Of a DNA stretch of 62,715 nt, positions 46,164-56,244 are shown in pieces. This DNA is from CAZFER01 sp964517495 (GTDB lineage Bacteria; Hinthialibacterota; Hinthialibacteria; Hinthialibacterales; Hinthialibacteraceae), in NCBI GenBank assembly GCA_964517495.1, contig CAZFER010000033.1:1-62715 (forward strand), given 5' to 3'. Both the position numbers and the translations under genes were made by a program. Under the pieces are notes generated by a model. The model ran no database searches. It saw nothing but the letters and a program-made list of their open reading frames with translations, and was not told the DNA's origin. Numbering within the stretch: the first letter of the stretch is position 1; each line of letters opens with the position of its first letter.

Positions 46164-48948
46164 ACCGCTCTCCTGAATATTGACTTTTGCTCTTGAATCT
46201 CAATGTAATTCCCCAAATGATCATTAAAAATGTGAGAGCACTTATTATACATCCAAGATAAAATGCTCTTGGTGTGTATTGCAAAATAATGGAATGTTCC
46301 CCGCTGGTAACCGGCACGGCCATGAAGGTATGATTGGCTTGCAGAATGGGTGTTTCCACACCGTCAACGGTGGCATGCCAGGAGGAGGAATAATTTTCTG
46401 TCACCACAAGCACACTGTCATATTTGGTGCGGAGGTGTATGTAATAATGGTCCGAATCAGGTCGAGTGAAATTCACCCGGGTATTGGAGGATCGCTCACT
46501 CTGAACCGGGGACTTCTCCATCAACACCTCATCTTTCCGATGTAAAAAAACAGGAGGTTCTGCATTAGTCGGTTGATGGTTCATTCCCGCTATGAGTTCG
46601 TCTATATCATCATACCAGGCCAGGTTTCGGGTTAAATAAACCGGGGGCAGGGCATCAGGATTTTCATAAATAGGCAGTTCACCTTGCATTTCAAGGCGAT
46701 CAAGTCCTTGATCATTATCAGTCAAAAGTGCAATATCAAATACGGTGAAACGCACATTACGCCGAAAAAACTCAATGGCTACCCGATCAACATCGGTTGC
46801 ATGATTCAGATCGTATTGTGCGATGTATTGTTGTACCCGGGTATAACCTCCCTGCGTGGGAATAGGAAACCATCGAAACACCTTGACCGGTAACTTTGGT
46901 TGTACTCTCTTATCCGAATCAAGGATGTAATTCGCGATATCCACTCCCATCCGTATGGGAAAAGTCTCAATCACCTTCGTTCCATTTTTAACATGGACAT
47001 TCCCAACGGGTGTGCCTAATGGAAGGGCTCCTTCGCCTGCCACCAGCCAGCGAAAAAGAACGGAACGGGTGGTTTCCGGTTGATCAATTTTGCTTTCCAG
47101 GCTGCATGGCCCTCTGTTATCCTGACGCCCAGTGTACATTGATTTATAGTTGGGCATGCCGATCACATATTTCACCCCCAATAAATCTATCAGGGTTTTT
47201 GGCAGCGTTTTTAACCTCACTGTCCGATTTGCATCTGTTGCAGGGGAATGGTCGCCCCAGGCCCGCAGCAGTTCCGCATATGATTTTGGCGCCATGGGAT
47301 CATATCCCTGAATGTCATACAAACCGTATACCTCACTGAAACGATGCATCAAAGCAGGGCGTATCAGAGGAACTCGGACGTCACTCCCTGCATCAATCAA
47401 CGGAAGATATCCGCATACCCGTTGCTGTTTTTCTTTGTCTAATTGTTTTTGGACATGCCGGACGCTCAAGGGATTAACGAAATAATCAGGCTCGGTGGTT
47501 TGTAAAAATAAACGTTGATTGTATTGAGCCGATTGGGCAATAACAAATAAGCAAAATAGGATAATCGTCAGGCGGGGAGTAATATACTGTTTGAACTTTG
47601 CAAAAAGAATCAATCCTGTGATCCCCCCCCACATACACATATTCATAAATGCCCATTGGGTATCTGAAATGGATTGTGGATAAAAGGTTTGGGTCATCGC
47701 CGAATAAATGGTGGTTGTCCAAACCCAGGGATCTACTACCAATCCGATCAGATAAACCAGCAAACACAAACTGGCTGCGATCAATAATGTCCACACCCAT
47801 TTAGCCGTCACCCATCCTGCTACCACCCAATATTGAAAACCATAAGCGGCAAAAATAGGCAATCCAATAGCTGCCAGCATCAGGGCTCGATTGGGAAGGT
47901 TAAACATTTGAAAAGCTGGGAATAAATTATAAAGGAGGGTGAATAAATACCCATTGGTACCCAGTGTCATCAAAAGTCCGATAATCAAGGCTGCAATCAA
48001 TCCATCACGATAGTGACGTGGGGTGTGTTTCCACCCTGATGGGATAAAACACAGGGCGGTAATTCCCATATAACAGGTTCCTTCCCACGGATCGTTGCGT
48101 GAAATGCCTTGTTGGCTTAATCCTCCTGCAAACGCTCTCCATATCTCATGCCAACCCAATGCACCTGCGGTGGCTTCATTCAGCTCCAATGGTCCGCGCA
48201 AGGCTTCGGAGGCATATAGATAGGCTGGAATCCACATCCCTGCACTCAATAAAACCGCCGAACCGATGGTGATAACCATCACACTTGCCGCATGACGAAA
48301 CGAGCCGCCATTTAGCCATAGGCTCAAACCCATTAATAACAACAAAATCATAGTAAATAGCACAGTATGGGGTACCCCCGCCAGGATGATAAATCCCAGC
48401 AAAAGGCCCGCGGGAAAAGCATAGGTCCAGTTGTGCCGTTCAATGCTCCTGCAATAATAATGCAGAACTCCCGGCACCCAACTAATCCCTTCCAGTAACC
48501 CAAGGTTGGTGATCTTGCATCGCCAAAAGGTGCTTAATAAAAAGGTTAACGCTCCAAAAAACGCTGCTTCAGGGCTTAGGCGCAACCCTTTTAACAACAA
48601 ATACATCAACCATCCCCCCAACAAATAATGCCCAAGCAGCAATATAGCGTAGCCTGTTTGTGGAGATGTAAAATGCATAATTATGTTCGGCCAATACAGT
48701 AATTGCGATTGTGGATTGGCATCTCGTGGAAAACCGCTAAAAAGGTGAGGATCCCACAGGCCCACTTGGGGATCACTGTGGAGCGTACGTAAAGGATAAA
48801 AGAAAAGTAATGAATCTGCATCCAGGGGGATAGCGCTGTTGCTCAAAATAGGAAAATGAAACCCTAACGTTATAATGAAAAGCAACAATAAATATATGAA
48901 ATGGCGATTTAGTTTTATCTCCCTATTTGGGTTTGACAATTTGAACAT
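46153..48948 (-). CDS. YfhO-family membrane protein
   Basis: The 931-residue protein has about a dozen membrane segments and a large polar part. The N-terminus (IPLDADSLLFFYPLRTLHSD, then GLWDPHLFSGFPRDANPQSQ) is the YfhO-type loop. The C-terminus has YSSSWHATVDGVETPILQAN followed by PVTSGEHSIILQYTPRAF and a final membrane segment, also typical. YfhO proteins are GT-C-like and glycosylate cell-wall or lipid-linked polymers. The 279-base gap upstream contains no gene. It is the first gene of the leftward pair. Confidence 0.88.
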   Translation of the reverse strand: MFKLSNPNREIKLNRHFIYLLLLFIITLGFHFPILSNSAIPLDADSLLFFYPLRTLHSDPQVGLWDPHLFSGFPRDANPQSQLLYWPNIIMHFTSPQTGYAILLLGHYLLGGWLMYLLLKGLRLSPEAAFFGALTFLLSTFWRCKITNLGLLEGISWVPGVLHYYCRSIERHNWTYAFPAGLLLGFIILAGVPHTVLFTMILLLLMGLSLWLNGGSFRHAASVMVITIGSAVLLSAGMWIPAYLYASEALRGPLELNEATAGALGWHEIWRAFAGGLSQQGISRNDPWEGTCYMGITALCFIPSGWKHTPRHYRDGLIAALIIGLLMTLGTNGYLFTLLYNLFPAFQMFNLPNRALMLAAIGLPIFAAYGFQYWVVAGWVTAKWVWTLLIAASLCLLVYLIGLVVDPWVWTTTIYSAMTQTFYPQSISDTQWAFMNMCMWGGITGLILFAKFKQYITPRLTIILFCLFVIAQSAQYNQRLFLQTTEPDYFVNPLSVRHVQKQLDKEKQQRVCGYLPLIDAGSDVRVPLIRPALMHRFSEVYGLYDIQGYDPMAPKSYAELLRAWGDHSPATDANRTVRLKTLPKTLIDLLGVKYVIGMPNYKSMYTGRQDNRGPCSLESKIDQPETTRSVLFRWLVAGEGALPLGTPVGNVHVKNGTKVIETFPIRMGVDIANYILDSDKRVQPKLPVKVFRWFPIPTQGGYTRVQQYIAQYDLNHATDVDRVAIEFFRRNVRFTVFDIALLTDNDQGLDRLEMQGELPIYENPDALPPVYLTRNLAWYDDIDELIAGMNHQPTNAEPPVFLHRKDEVLMEKSPVQSERSSNTRVNFTRPDSDHYYIHLRTKYDSVLVVTENYSSSWHATVDGVETPILQANHTFMAVPVTSGEHSIILQYTPRAFYLGCIISALTFLMIIWGITLRFKSKSQYSGERYDR

Positions 48949-49239
48949 GCGATTTGCCTATCAGTTGTATTTATAAAGAAAAGCGGTTTAAGTATATCCC
49001 TGATTAAGATAGCATAATCAAAAGGTGATGATATTATAAAGGACCTGTATCATATCTCCACATCATATAAGCAATACACTTTGTTTTTTACCTTGCTTCA
49101 CTGTCTTTATCATCCTGAAAGCAAAACCCCGTCTTGGGTGATTCGTTAGAAGATGATAAAGTACTTTAACTTTAAAATAATCTAATCATATCAGCAACGT
49201 TGGCCGCAAGGTTATCGTGTTGCTTTTTTGGATAAATTC

Positions 49240-50622
49240 ATGACTAAAAGAGGCGTTCCCAAGGGACCGTTGCGTAAGTTTCTGCTTGTTGATATCCTCG
49301 TGGTTGAGGGTGCGTTAGCCTTGGCTTTTTTGGTGCGATTTCAGGATTTTCGCCCTGAAAATTTGGCGATTTATATCCCTCTCCTTGTTCCTATACTCTT
49401 TATACGCCTTGGCGCGTTGGCTGTTTTCCGCCTATATGATTTCAGCCGCAATTATACTGGATTTGATATCATTTATTTCACCGGCGCGGCGATGATCGCT
49501 GCCCATGCCATTGAAGATCTCATCATCCTTTACGCCGGGACGTTTATTGTACCATCCTACGAAATCTCACGATCCATCTTTTTGTTGAACTTTATAATCA
49601 GCTGGGCGGGAGCCGCAGGCTGGCGTGTCCTTTATTTGCAACGCCGACGCCGATGGGCTTATGATCGTACACGTATCCTTATTGTTGGGGCAGGTGCATT
49701 GGGTGAAAGTGTACAGCGTGATATCAAGCAATATTCCCGTCTTGGCCATGAAGTCGTTGGTCTGGTGGATGATGATATCGAACGCCGTTCAAATGGTGCT
49801 CCAATTTTGGGTGGATTGGACAATTTGGGTGAACTGGTCGGCGAACACAACATTGATGAAATTATAGTAACCAGCCGGCGTGCCAATCGGCAGGAACTGC
49901 TGGAAATCATTTCCGCCTGTCAAGCAACCGGCTGCAAAACCCGATTGCTTCCCGAACTTTATGAAGTCACCATTGGACAGGTTGAAATAGGTCAGGTGGC
50001 TGGTATTCCTCTCATCACAGTAGGATCCGGTTCGCTGAGTGATTGGGGAGAGTTTGTCAAGCGGTCAATCGATATTGTATTCTCTGCTGTCGCGCTGATT
50101 GGCCTCTCATTCATACTTCCTTCAATTATCCTAGCGATCACACTGGACAGCAAAGGCCCCATTTTATATCGACAAAAACGAATCGGCAAAGATGGGAAAT
50201 TGTTCACTCTTTATAAATTCAGAACCATGTACATCGATGCCGAAACCGCAACTGGCCCTGTCTTATCATGGGATAAAGATCCCCGTGTTACCTCGGTTGG
50301 CCGTGTCCTGCGCCGCTGGCATCTTGACGAAATTCCCCAACTCATAAATGTCTTGAAGGGAGAAATGAGCCTGGTTGGCCCTCGGCCTGAGCGTTCACAT
50401 TTTGCCCGTGAATTCGAGAAGAAAATTCCCGCCTATCGGCTGCGTGAATCAGTTCGCCCCGGGGTAACCGGTTTGGCTCAAATCCATGGATTTTATAATT
50501 CACCCGTCGAGCATAAATTGCGTTATGATTTGGCGTATATCAACAATATGTCTATTTTACTCGACTTGAAAATCCTCTTTCTTACTCTTTGGGTGACCTA
50601 TACCAACCATCATTTGGAATAA
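49240..50622 (+). CDS. Polyprenyl-phosphate sugar phosphotransferase
   Basis: The protein (about 460 residues) has four N-terminal membrane segments, then a Rossmann-like domain (RILIVGAGALGESVQRDI), one more membrane segment and the bacterial sugar-transferase core. The core includes KRSIDIVFSAVALIGLSFIL, KGPILYRQKRIGKDGKLFTL and YKFRTMY, ending with LDEIPQLINVLKGEMSLVGP and RPGVTGLAQI. It starts exopolysaccharide or O-antigen synthesis by putting a sugar phosphate on undecaprenyl phosphate. I take the ATG at 49240; a TTG at 49228 is less likely. The 3' end overlaps that of the convergent gene by 13 bases. Confidence 0.92.
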   Translation: MTKRGVPKGPLRKFLLVDILVVEGALALAFLVRFQDFRPENLAIYIPLLVPILFIRLGALAVFRLYDFSRNYTGFDIIYFTGAAMIAAHAIEDLIILYAGTFIVPSYEISRSIFLLNFIISWAGAAGWRVLYLQRRRRWAYDRTRILIVGAGALGESVQRDIKQYSRLGHEVVGLVDDDIERRSNGAPILGGLDNLGELVGEHNIDEIIVTSRRANRQELLEIISACQATGCKTRLLPELYEVTIGQVEIGQVAGIPLITVGSGSLSDWGEFVKRSIDIVFSAVALIGLSFILPSIILAITLDSKGPILYRQKRIGKDGKLFTLYKFRTMYIDAETATGPVLSWDKDPRVTSVGRVLRRWHLDEIPQLINVLKGEMSLVGPRPERSHFAREFEKKIPAYRLRESVRPGVTGLAQIHGFYNSPVEHKLRYDLAYINNMSILLDLKILFLTLWVTYTNHHLE

Positions 50623-51773
50623 ACTCTATACTTTGCCTTCTCCAATGCTTTCTCCAGTGCTTCTATTAAATCATCCGGATGCTCAATGCCAATTGAAAGC
50701 CGTACCGCTGCGGGTGATAAACCCGCTTCCAGGCGGGCAGGTTCAGGCATCGAGGCGTGGCTCATGGTCCACGGATGTTCGATCAACGACTCCACTCCAC
50801 CAAGTGACTCGGCTAGCGTGAACAAGGTAATGGAATCAAAAAAGGTGAAAATATCCGCTTTGTGCAAATCCAGCACGAATGTCACCATGCCACCAAATCC
50901 CTTCATCTGCCGTTTGGCCAATTCATGCTGCTCATGGCTTTTGAGTCCAGGATAAAAGGTTTTTCTGACCAGATCGTGATTTTCAAGATACTCCGCTACC
51001 ACCATGGCGCCCCGTTGATGGGCTTCCATCCGCTGAGGAAGCGTTTTTACTCCACGCAATACCAACCAGGCATCAAATGGTGAACACGCAGTCCCTAGCG
51101 TATTGACCATATAGTTCATTCGCCGAGCCATGGTTTCAGTATTTACCATGATGGCGCCTCCCACCACGTCGCTATGGCCATTAATGTATTTTGTGGTTGA
51201 GTGAATAATGACATCCACCCCATAATCGAATGGACTCTGAAAATAAGGGGATAAAAACGTGTTATCGCAGATGGTGTAAAGCCCGCGTTCTTTCGCAATC
51301 TTCATGGTTTCTTCAAGATCCACAATATTTAATAATGGATTGGAAGGGGTTTCGATCCATATACCATTCGTGTTTCTTTGCAACGCTTTACGAATATTTT
51401 CAGGATCACGCATATCCACGAATGAGAATTCCAGTCCAAATGCTTCAAAACCTTCCATGAACAAGCGATAGGTTCCTCCATATAAATCACTGGACGCAAT
51501 GATATGATCTCCTCGTTTAAATAGAAACATCGCGGTGGTTGCCGCCGCCATACCAGTGCAAGTAGCCCACGCCATCATTCCCCCCTCCAGGGCTGCCAGG
51601 TTTTCTTGCAAAGCAGTCCGGGTGGGATTTCCAGAGCGAGTGTAATCATACCCTTTGTTTGTGTTGATATCATCAAAGGCAAAGGTGGACGTGGTATAGA
51701 TCGGTGTTGTAACCGAATTGTAGCCAGGATCCTTTTTTACACCGGTATGGACAACGGATGTTTCAATATGCAT
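50610..51773 (-). CDS. Cystathionine gamma-synthase-type PLP enzyme
   Basis: The 387-residue enzyme belongs to the Cys/Met metabolism PLP family. It has VHTGVKKDPGYNSVTTPIYT, YDYTRSGNPTRTALQENLAA, LYGGTYRLF and the PLP lysine motif HSTTKYINGHSDVVGG near residue 200, with a C-terminal SLGGVESLIEHP. Members make cystathionine or use O-acylhomoserine, or split cystathionine. The sequence does not decide which. An AAGGAAG ribosome site is present. It converges on and overlaps the sugar transferase gene. Confidence 0.92.
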   Translation of the reverse strand: MHIETSVVHTGVKKDPGYNSVTTPIYTTSTFAFDDINTNKGYDYTRSGNPTRTALQENLAALEGGMMAWATCTGMAAATTAMFLFKRGDHIIASSDLYGGTYRLFMEGFEAFGLEFSFVDMRDPENIRKALQRNTNGIWIETPSNPLLNIVDLEETMKIAKERGLYTICDNTFLSPYFQSPFDYGVDVIIHSTTKYINGHSDVVGGAIMVNTETMARRMNYMVNTLGTACSPFDAWLVLRGVKTLPQRMEAHQRGAMVVAEYLENHDLVRKTFYPGLKSHEQHELAKRQMKGFGGMVTFVLDLHKADIFTFFDSITLFTLAESLGGVESLIEHPWTMSHASMPEPARLEAGLSPAAVRLSIGIEHPDDLIEALEKALEKAKYRVYSK

Positions 51774-52028
51774 TTTATCTTCCTTTCACCAATCTAATCT
51801 TCTTCCAATGTCTCGAATAGAACTCACTTGACTGCTCGTTTGGATTATTCTGGATAAGTATGAAATTTTACCGCTTTTTTATCCTTTTAGGGAGAGCCTG
51901 GTCAACAATTAACAAATGACACCATTTTATTGTAAAGTGTTTCTATTTTCCAATTGATCCATTCATAATATAAACCTGAATAGTCCAGTGGAATTGACGT
52001 GGAAACAACAGGTTATATAATTTGATAA

Positions 52029-52412
52029 ATGGTGAAATATAGAATTGATATCCATTCTGTTTCTGCGGTTTTTAAAGCGCTTTCGGATGAGAGCCGCTTA
52101 CGGGCTTTTATTGCATTGCGTCACCATGAACTGTGTGTTTGCCAAATCATCGAACTTCTGCAGTTAGCACCTTCGACCGTTTCAAAACACATGTCCATTT
52201 TGAAACAAGCCGGTTTGGTTGAATCACGAAAAAAAGGCCGATGGATTCACTATCATATTGCCAAAAACATGTTTGACGAGAGGGATTTCTTGATCAAGTG
52301 GTTGGCGGAGATTTTGGTCGACGATGAAACCATAAATAAAGATCATGCTGCAATTAACCATATTCTGGAAATCGATCCGGAGGAATTGTGCAGGAAACAA
52401 TGTCAAAAATGA
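52029..52412 (+). CDS. arsR: ArsR-family repressor
   Basis: The 127-residue winged-helix regulator has a helix-turn-helix (APSTVSKHMSILKQAGLVES) and a metal-binding motif ELCVCQII at the start of helix 3, the Cys-Val-Cys of arsenite-sensing ArsR proteins. It represses its own operon until arsenite binds. Its stop overlaps the following arsC start by 13 bases. The operator should lie in 51800-52028. No perfect palindrome was found. An arsenite pump is not visible, so the pair may rely on genes elsewhere. Confidence 0.88.
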   Translation: MVKYRIDIHSVSAVFKALSDESRLRAFIALRHHELCVCQIIELLQLAPSTVSKHMSILKQAGLVESRKKGRWIHYHIAKNMFDERDFLIKWLAEILVDDETINKDHAAINHILEIDPEELCRKQCQK

Positions 52413-52831
52413 AAATCCTTTTTTTATGTACCGGTAACTCATGCCGAAGCCAAATGGCCGAAGGTTGGGCTAGAGCATTAAAAGCAGACCAATTTGAAGC
52501 CTATTCCGCCGGTATTGAAACCCATGGTTTGAATCCTCATGCAGTTAAGGTTATGGCAGAAGCGGGTGTGGATATCAGCAATCAAAAATCACAAAACGTG
52601 AATGAATTCAGCACCACACAGTTTGATTATGTGATCACCGTCTGTGGGCATGCCAATGAAAATTGTCCCATTTTCCCTGGGAAAACGAGAGTCATTCATC
52701 ATGGATTTGATGATCCCCCCAAATTAGCCAAAGAGGCCCAAACCGATGAAGAAGCCCTAAACCATTACCGTCGTGTCCGTGATGAAATAAAAGACTTTGT
52801 TGAATCCCTCCCTGATTCATTAATAAAATAA
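52400..52831 (+). CDS. arsC: Arsenate reductase, low-molecular-weight phosphatase fold
   Basis: The protein (about 143 residues) has the P-loop CTGNSCRSQ (Cys10, Cys15, Arg16) and two further cysteines in CGHANENC, the arrangement of thioredoxin-coupled arsenate reductases. Asp in FDDPPKLAKEA is the general acid. It reduces arsenate to arsenite. It is translated from an ATG inside the arsR 3' end. The next genes are unrelated and a strong hairpin lies downstream. Confidence 0.92.
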   Translation: MSKMKILFLCTGNSCRSQMAEGWARALKADQFEAYSAGIETHGLNPHAVKVMAEAGVDISNQKSQNVNEFSTTQFDYVITVCGHANENCPIFPGKTRVIHHGFDDPPKLAKEAQTDEEALNHYRRVRDEIKDFVESLPDSLIK

Positions 52832-52904
52832 TCCTTCTCTTGATAATGCTGCGCGATTTAAGCGGTATGTTCAAAATTTGAATTTCATCTATCGCATGAA
52901 GAAA

Positions 52905-52942
52905 AACTAAACTGCCGCTCAACTTGGATGAGCGGCAGCCTT
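52905..52942 (-). terminator. Hairpin between arsC and the convergent secreted gene
   Basis: CTGCCGCTCA (52912-52921) pairs perfectly with TGAGCGGCAG (52929-52938). On the minus strand it is followed by TTTAGTTTTTC, so it ends the leftward gene at 52981. It may also stop the arsC transcript. Confidence 0.75.
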
Positions 52943-52980
52943 AACTCTTAATCCATGAAGTACATACATCATTCTATCTT

Positions 52981-55900
52981 TTATTGTTCAACCTCCTCGT
53001 TGGACAAAAACGCTGGATTCACGGGTGTTGGTGTCGGTCGCCTGAAAGGTTGTTCCTTACTGGAAATTTGCCCACTAACTGGAGTCGGAGTTGGATTAAA
53101 CGAGAAATGCAATCCCCAGTTTTCTGAAAAGATAACCAAATCCTCCTGGCTGATCTGGCCATCCCGATTCAAGTCATAACGGCTGTCATAGTGCATAAAC
53201 GCTTTCGTCATCAAGACCAAATCCATCCGGTCGACTTCACCATCCTTATTAAAATCAGCCGTAACGGCTTCCACAACAATCTCTGGTTTAACCTTAAACG
53301 ACCAAACCGGCCCTTCAACCGCGCCTCCCGTATTTTTTGATGCCACTTGCCAGTTATAGGTTGTGTCAGGCGATAAGGGGCTGGTTGGTTGATGATGGCT
53401 CCAGCTAAAACCTTCTGCTAGTGGTTGGACGGGCTTGCTTTGACCTGAAGGCCATAAATACAAATCATAAGCTGCCGCACCAGGTGCGTCGCTCCAATTG
53501 AAATGGGTGGTTGGATCAATGTTAACCGCCCCATGCGGAGGATGCGGTCCTTCAGGCTGCTCCGGTAATTCCTCAACGATCGTGTTCAATACCGTGTTTG
53601 TTATGATCGGCGGATTTTGATCAAATACAATCGAGGCAAAGTTGGTAACTTGCGTTCCAGGAGTAATATCCGATCGGGGACGAATGGTGTAAATCACATA
53701 ACCTTGGCCGCGGCCATAGCCTTCCTCGCCTTTCTCCAATTCAGGTGGTAAAAATCCAGCAAATGGATCTTCAGGAAAAGTCCCGGTTTCAGGATCAAGG
53801 AAGGTAAAAAGCCAGCGGGCTTCACCCGTATTGGTATTGATCGATGCTTGAATATCCAACGTCGCCTCTCCAGAAACTGCCCATACTTGATCCGCGGCGA
53901 GATACGTCCACAAATCAACCGTCTCCCGTGTATAATGGTGGTTCAGGTTATCATCCAACGCAATAACCCGGTCACCAAACGAATAGGCTTTCAATTCAAA
54001 GGTATCCCAATCCAAATCGGGATCCAACTGGTCAATAATTTCAACCTCAGCCGCCGCCGCTGACGCGGATGATTGATTTTCAAAGTAAATGATATATTCC
54101 AACTCCTGTGTGACCGGCACAGCATAGTCAGGCGCCCCACTTCCAAGAGGGCCAACCTTCTCATTAGGATCAATCGGCTGGATCGCTGTGGGCTGAGCGG
54201 TCGCCTCGGGTGTACACTGTGCACTGTTTTCTTCACATTCTTTTGGTGTTGGGGTGGGTGTTTTTGTTGGGCAACAGGTAGGTGGTGGATCTATATTTCC
54301 TTGTTCCAAAGTATTTGCAGTTATTTTTGGCCGTTTACCAGTTTTCGCTTGATTCTCTGTTGTTTCAGGTTCCGAAATTTCAATTAGTTTTGGAGCAGTC
54401 CATTGCTTATCCCATTGTGAGTAGAATAGCCGATCGTCTTCAAAGGTATATTCATCATTGTCAATATCTTGTGACCATGCCACCATTGGTTTTCCATCGG
54501 CAAAAGTACATGATGGATTCTTTGCATGTGAAGAATTGGAAATAACATGAGCTGCACTCCATTGATTTCCATCCCAAATGGATGAATAAATCTGAGTTTG
54601 TTCTTCATTATAATTTAACCAACTGATCACCATTTGCTTATTATGTGCCGAAATATTCAATTCACCATCACGTCCATCTTGGACAGCCAATGCCTGAGGG
54701 GGAGTCCAATCCCCATTTAGCCGTCTTGAGAAGTAGATATCAAACTGTTCCATATTTTCTTCAATATCTTCAATTTCACTATCCAGCGTTACCATGGCAT
54801 TAGCTCGTGACCAAACCACCATAGGATTGTTATCACTATCAAATGCGATGACTGGATTTTGATTAAAATTATCATTGCTATCGACTTCAATAGGTTCAGA
54901 CCAGTTTGAACCATTATAGGCCGAAACAAGAACAGTGGTTCCGGGTTTATCAAATGGATCAATCGAATCTTTGGTCCAGGTGATCAGTGTTTCACCGGTC
55001 TCACTTCTCGCAATGGCGGGAGCTCCATCCCCCTTTATGTCGTTATTTATGTTATCTAATACAGTCGGATAACCATATACATTTCCTGTTCCGTCTGTTG
55101 GATTGACACTGAGTTCAATAAGTTGTTGCTCCAAAGCTCCATCTATTATTTGAGAAGTTCGCATGACACGTCGTTTCGTGCCACGTGATGCGATTTTATT
55201 CAAATCTTCAGATGGAGGTGGACAGGAATTTCCCCCTTGCCATATAAAACGTGTCTCGAACCATCCGCCAAAGAATTTGAGTGTTACGATAACACGTCCG
55301 CAATATTTCGGTCCCCAGCCGGTTTGTGTTGAATACCCCGCTCCTACTGAACCAATGACCAGGCCAGATCCTTCCGCTTTTATAGCAGGTGCTTTGGCAA
55401 CAATTTCACCACCTAGGCCAACTTGGATCATACCAGATCCACTCGTTGGTTTGTGAAAGATAGATGGAGAACGGCCTTTCCAGTCTGCTGTTAGGGTAAG
55501 ATTACCTGTAAGGACAATATTGGCTTCAAAATCGAGTATTTTCAATTTACCTTGCCATACGGGATAACGTATACTAGTACCTCCAGCAATGGATATAGAT
55601 GATTTTTGAAGGATAAAAACACACTTATCACCAACTTTTTTTGCTTGCCAATCTTTTGATATCTGGCCCGCACCTGCAATTTTAAGGAGTTTTGAAAGAT
55701 GAATAGTAGCAGTTAAACGGTTCGTTCCTGTATAAACACATTTTCCTGTTGTTGCACATGATTCTCCTGTGATGGAATAGTTATATTTACCACCAATCCA
55801 AGGAATCCATTGAGGGATTGAAAAACCATCATCACCTCCCCATACAACTCCAACACATACTTCATCTAAACTAAGATTCGCATACTGAATATCGTCTTCG

Positions 55901-56244
55901 AACCTCTGGATTTCCTCAGGAGCAGGTTGCGGCACAAACCATTGGAGATCATCCACCTCCGGATCCAGTTCCATATAATACAAATCCGTATCATCCTCAA
56001 TCTCCCAATCCTGCTTCAACCAGGAAAGCAAAACACTCCCATTATCCATAATAAGCAAAGCCGGTTGAGAATCCCCAACGGTATCTTCCGTTAATTGGAT
56101 AGATGGAGTCCATTCAAAGGTTGAATTATCATCCTGAATTCTGCCCACAGAGTAGAAAAATTCAGTATCGTTATTAAATCCTCTTTGCCAAATGACCATG
56201 TTCTGGTTTTGATCATCCCCCATTATTATTAAATTCTTCCTCAT
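52981..56244 (-). CDS. Large dockerin-bearing protein, truncated N-terminus
   Basis: The 1087-residue frame begins inside a sialidase/BNR-like beta-propeller (QNQNMVIWQRG, later SVLLSWLKQD, NNPMVVWSRA and GKPMVAWSQD) and has no signal peptide, although it ends as a secreted protein. An unusual beta-rich block lies at about 140-360. After a linker (PTKTPTPTPKECE) comes a DUF11/CARDB-like region (DPNEKVGP, YIIYFENQSSA, FASIVFDQNPPIITNT). A fibronectin-like piece follows, then a dockerin pair (DFNKDGEVDRMDL, DLNRDGQISQEDL). The start at 56244 overlaps the end of the upstream beta-helix gene by 32 bases, and both look broken there. Confidence 0.7.
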   Translation of the reverse strand: MRKNLIIMGDDQNQNMVIWQRGFNNDTEFFYSVGRIQDDNSTFEWTPSIQLTEDTVGDSQPALLIMDNGSVLLSWLKQDWEIEDDTDLYYMELDPEVDDLQWFVPQPAPEEIQRFEDDIQYANLSLDEVCVGVVWGGDDGFSIPQWIPWIGGKYNYSITGESCATTGKCVYTGTNRLTATIHLSKLLKIAGAGQISKDWQAKKVGDKCVFILQKSSISIAGGTSIRYPVWQGKLKILDFEANIVLTGNLTLTADWKGRSPSIFHKPTSGSGMIQVGLGGEIVAKAPAIKAEGSGLVIGSVGAGYSTQTGWGPKYCGRVIVTLKFFGGWFETRFIWQGGNSCPPPSEDLNKIASRGTKRRVMRTSQIIDGALEQQLIELSVNPTDGTGNVYGYPTVLDNINNDIKGDGAPAIARSETGETLITWTKDSIDPFDKPGTTVLVSAYNGSNWSEPIEVDSNDNFNQNPVIAFDSDNNPMVVWSRANAMVTLDSEIEDIEENMEQFDIYFSRRLNGDWTPPQALAVQDGRDGELNISAHNKQMVISWLNYNEEQTQIYSSIWDGNQWSAAHVISNSSHAKNPSCTFADGKPMVAWSQDIDNDEYTFEDDRLFYSQWDKQWTAPKLIEISEPETTENQAKTGKRPKITANTLEQGNIDPPPTCCPTKTPTPTPKECEENSAQCTPEATAQPTAIQPIDPNEKVGPLGSGAPDYAVPVTQELEYIIYFENQSSASAAAAEVEIIDQLDPDLDWDTFELKAYSFGDRVIALDDNLNHHYTRETVDLWTYLAADQVWAVSGEATLDIQASINTNTGEARWLFTFLDPETGTFPEDPFAGFLPPELEKGEEGYGRGQGYVIYTIRPRSDITPGTQVTNFASIVFDQNPPIITNTVLNTIVEELPEQPEGPHPPHGAVNIDPTTHFNWSDAPGAAAYDLYLWPSGQSKPVQPLAEGFSWSHHQPTSPLSPDTTYNWQVASKNTGGAVEGPVWSFKVKPEIVVEAVTADFNKDGEVDRMDLVLMTKAFMHYDSRYDLNRDGQISQEDLVIFSENWGLHFSFNPTPTPVSGQISSKEQPFRRPTPTPVNPAFLSNEEVEQ

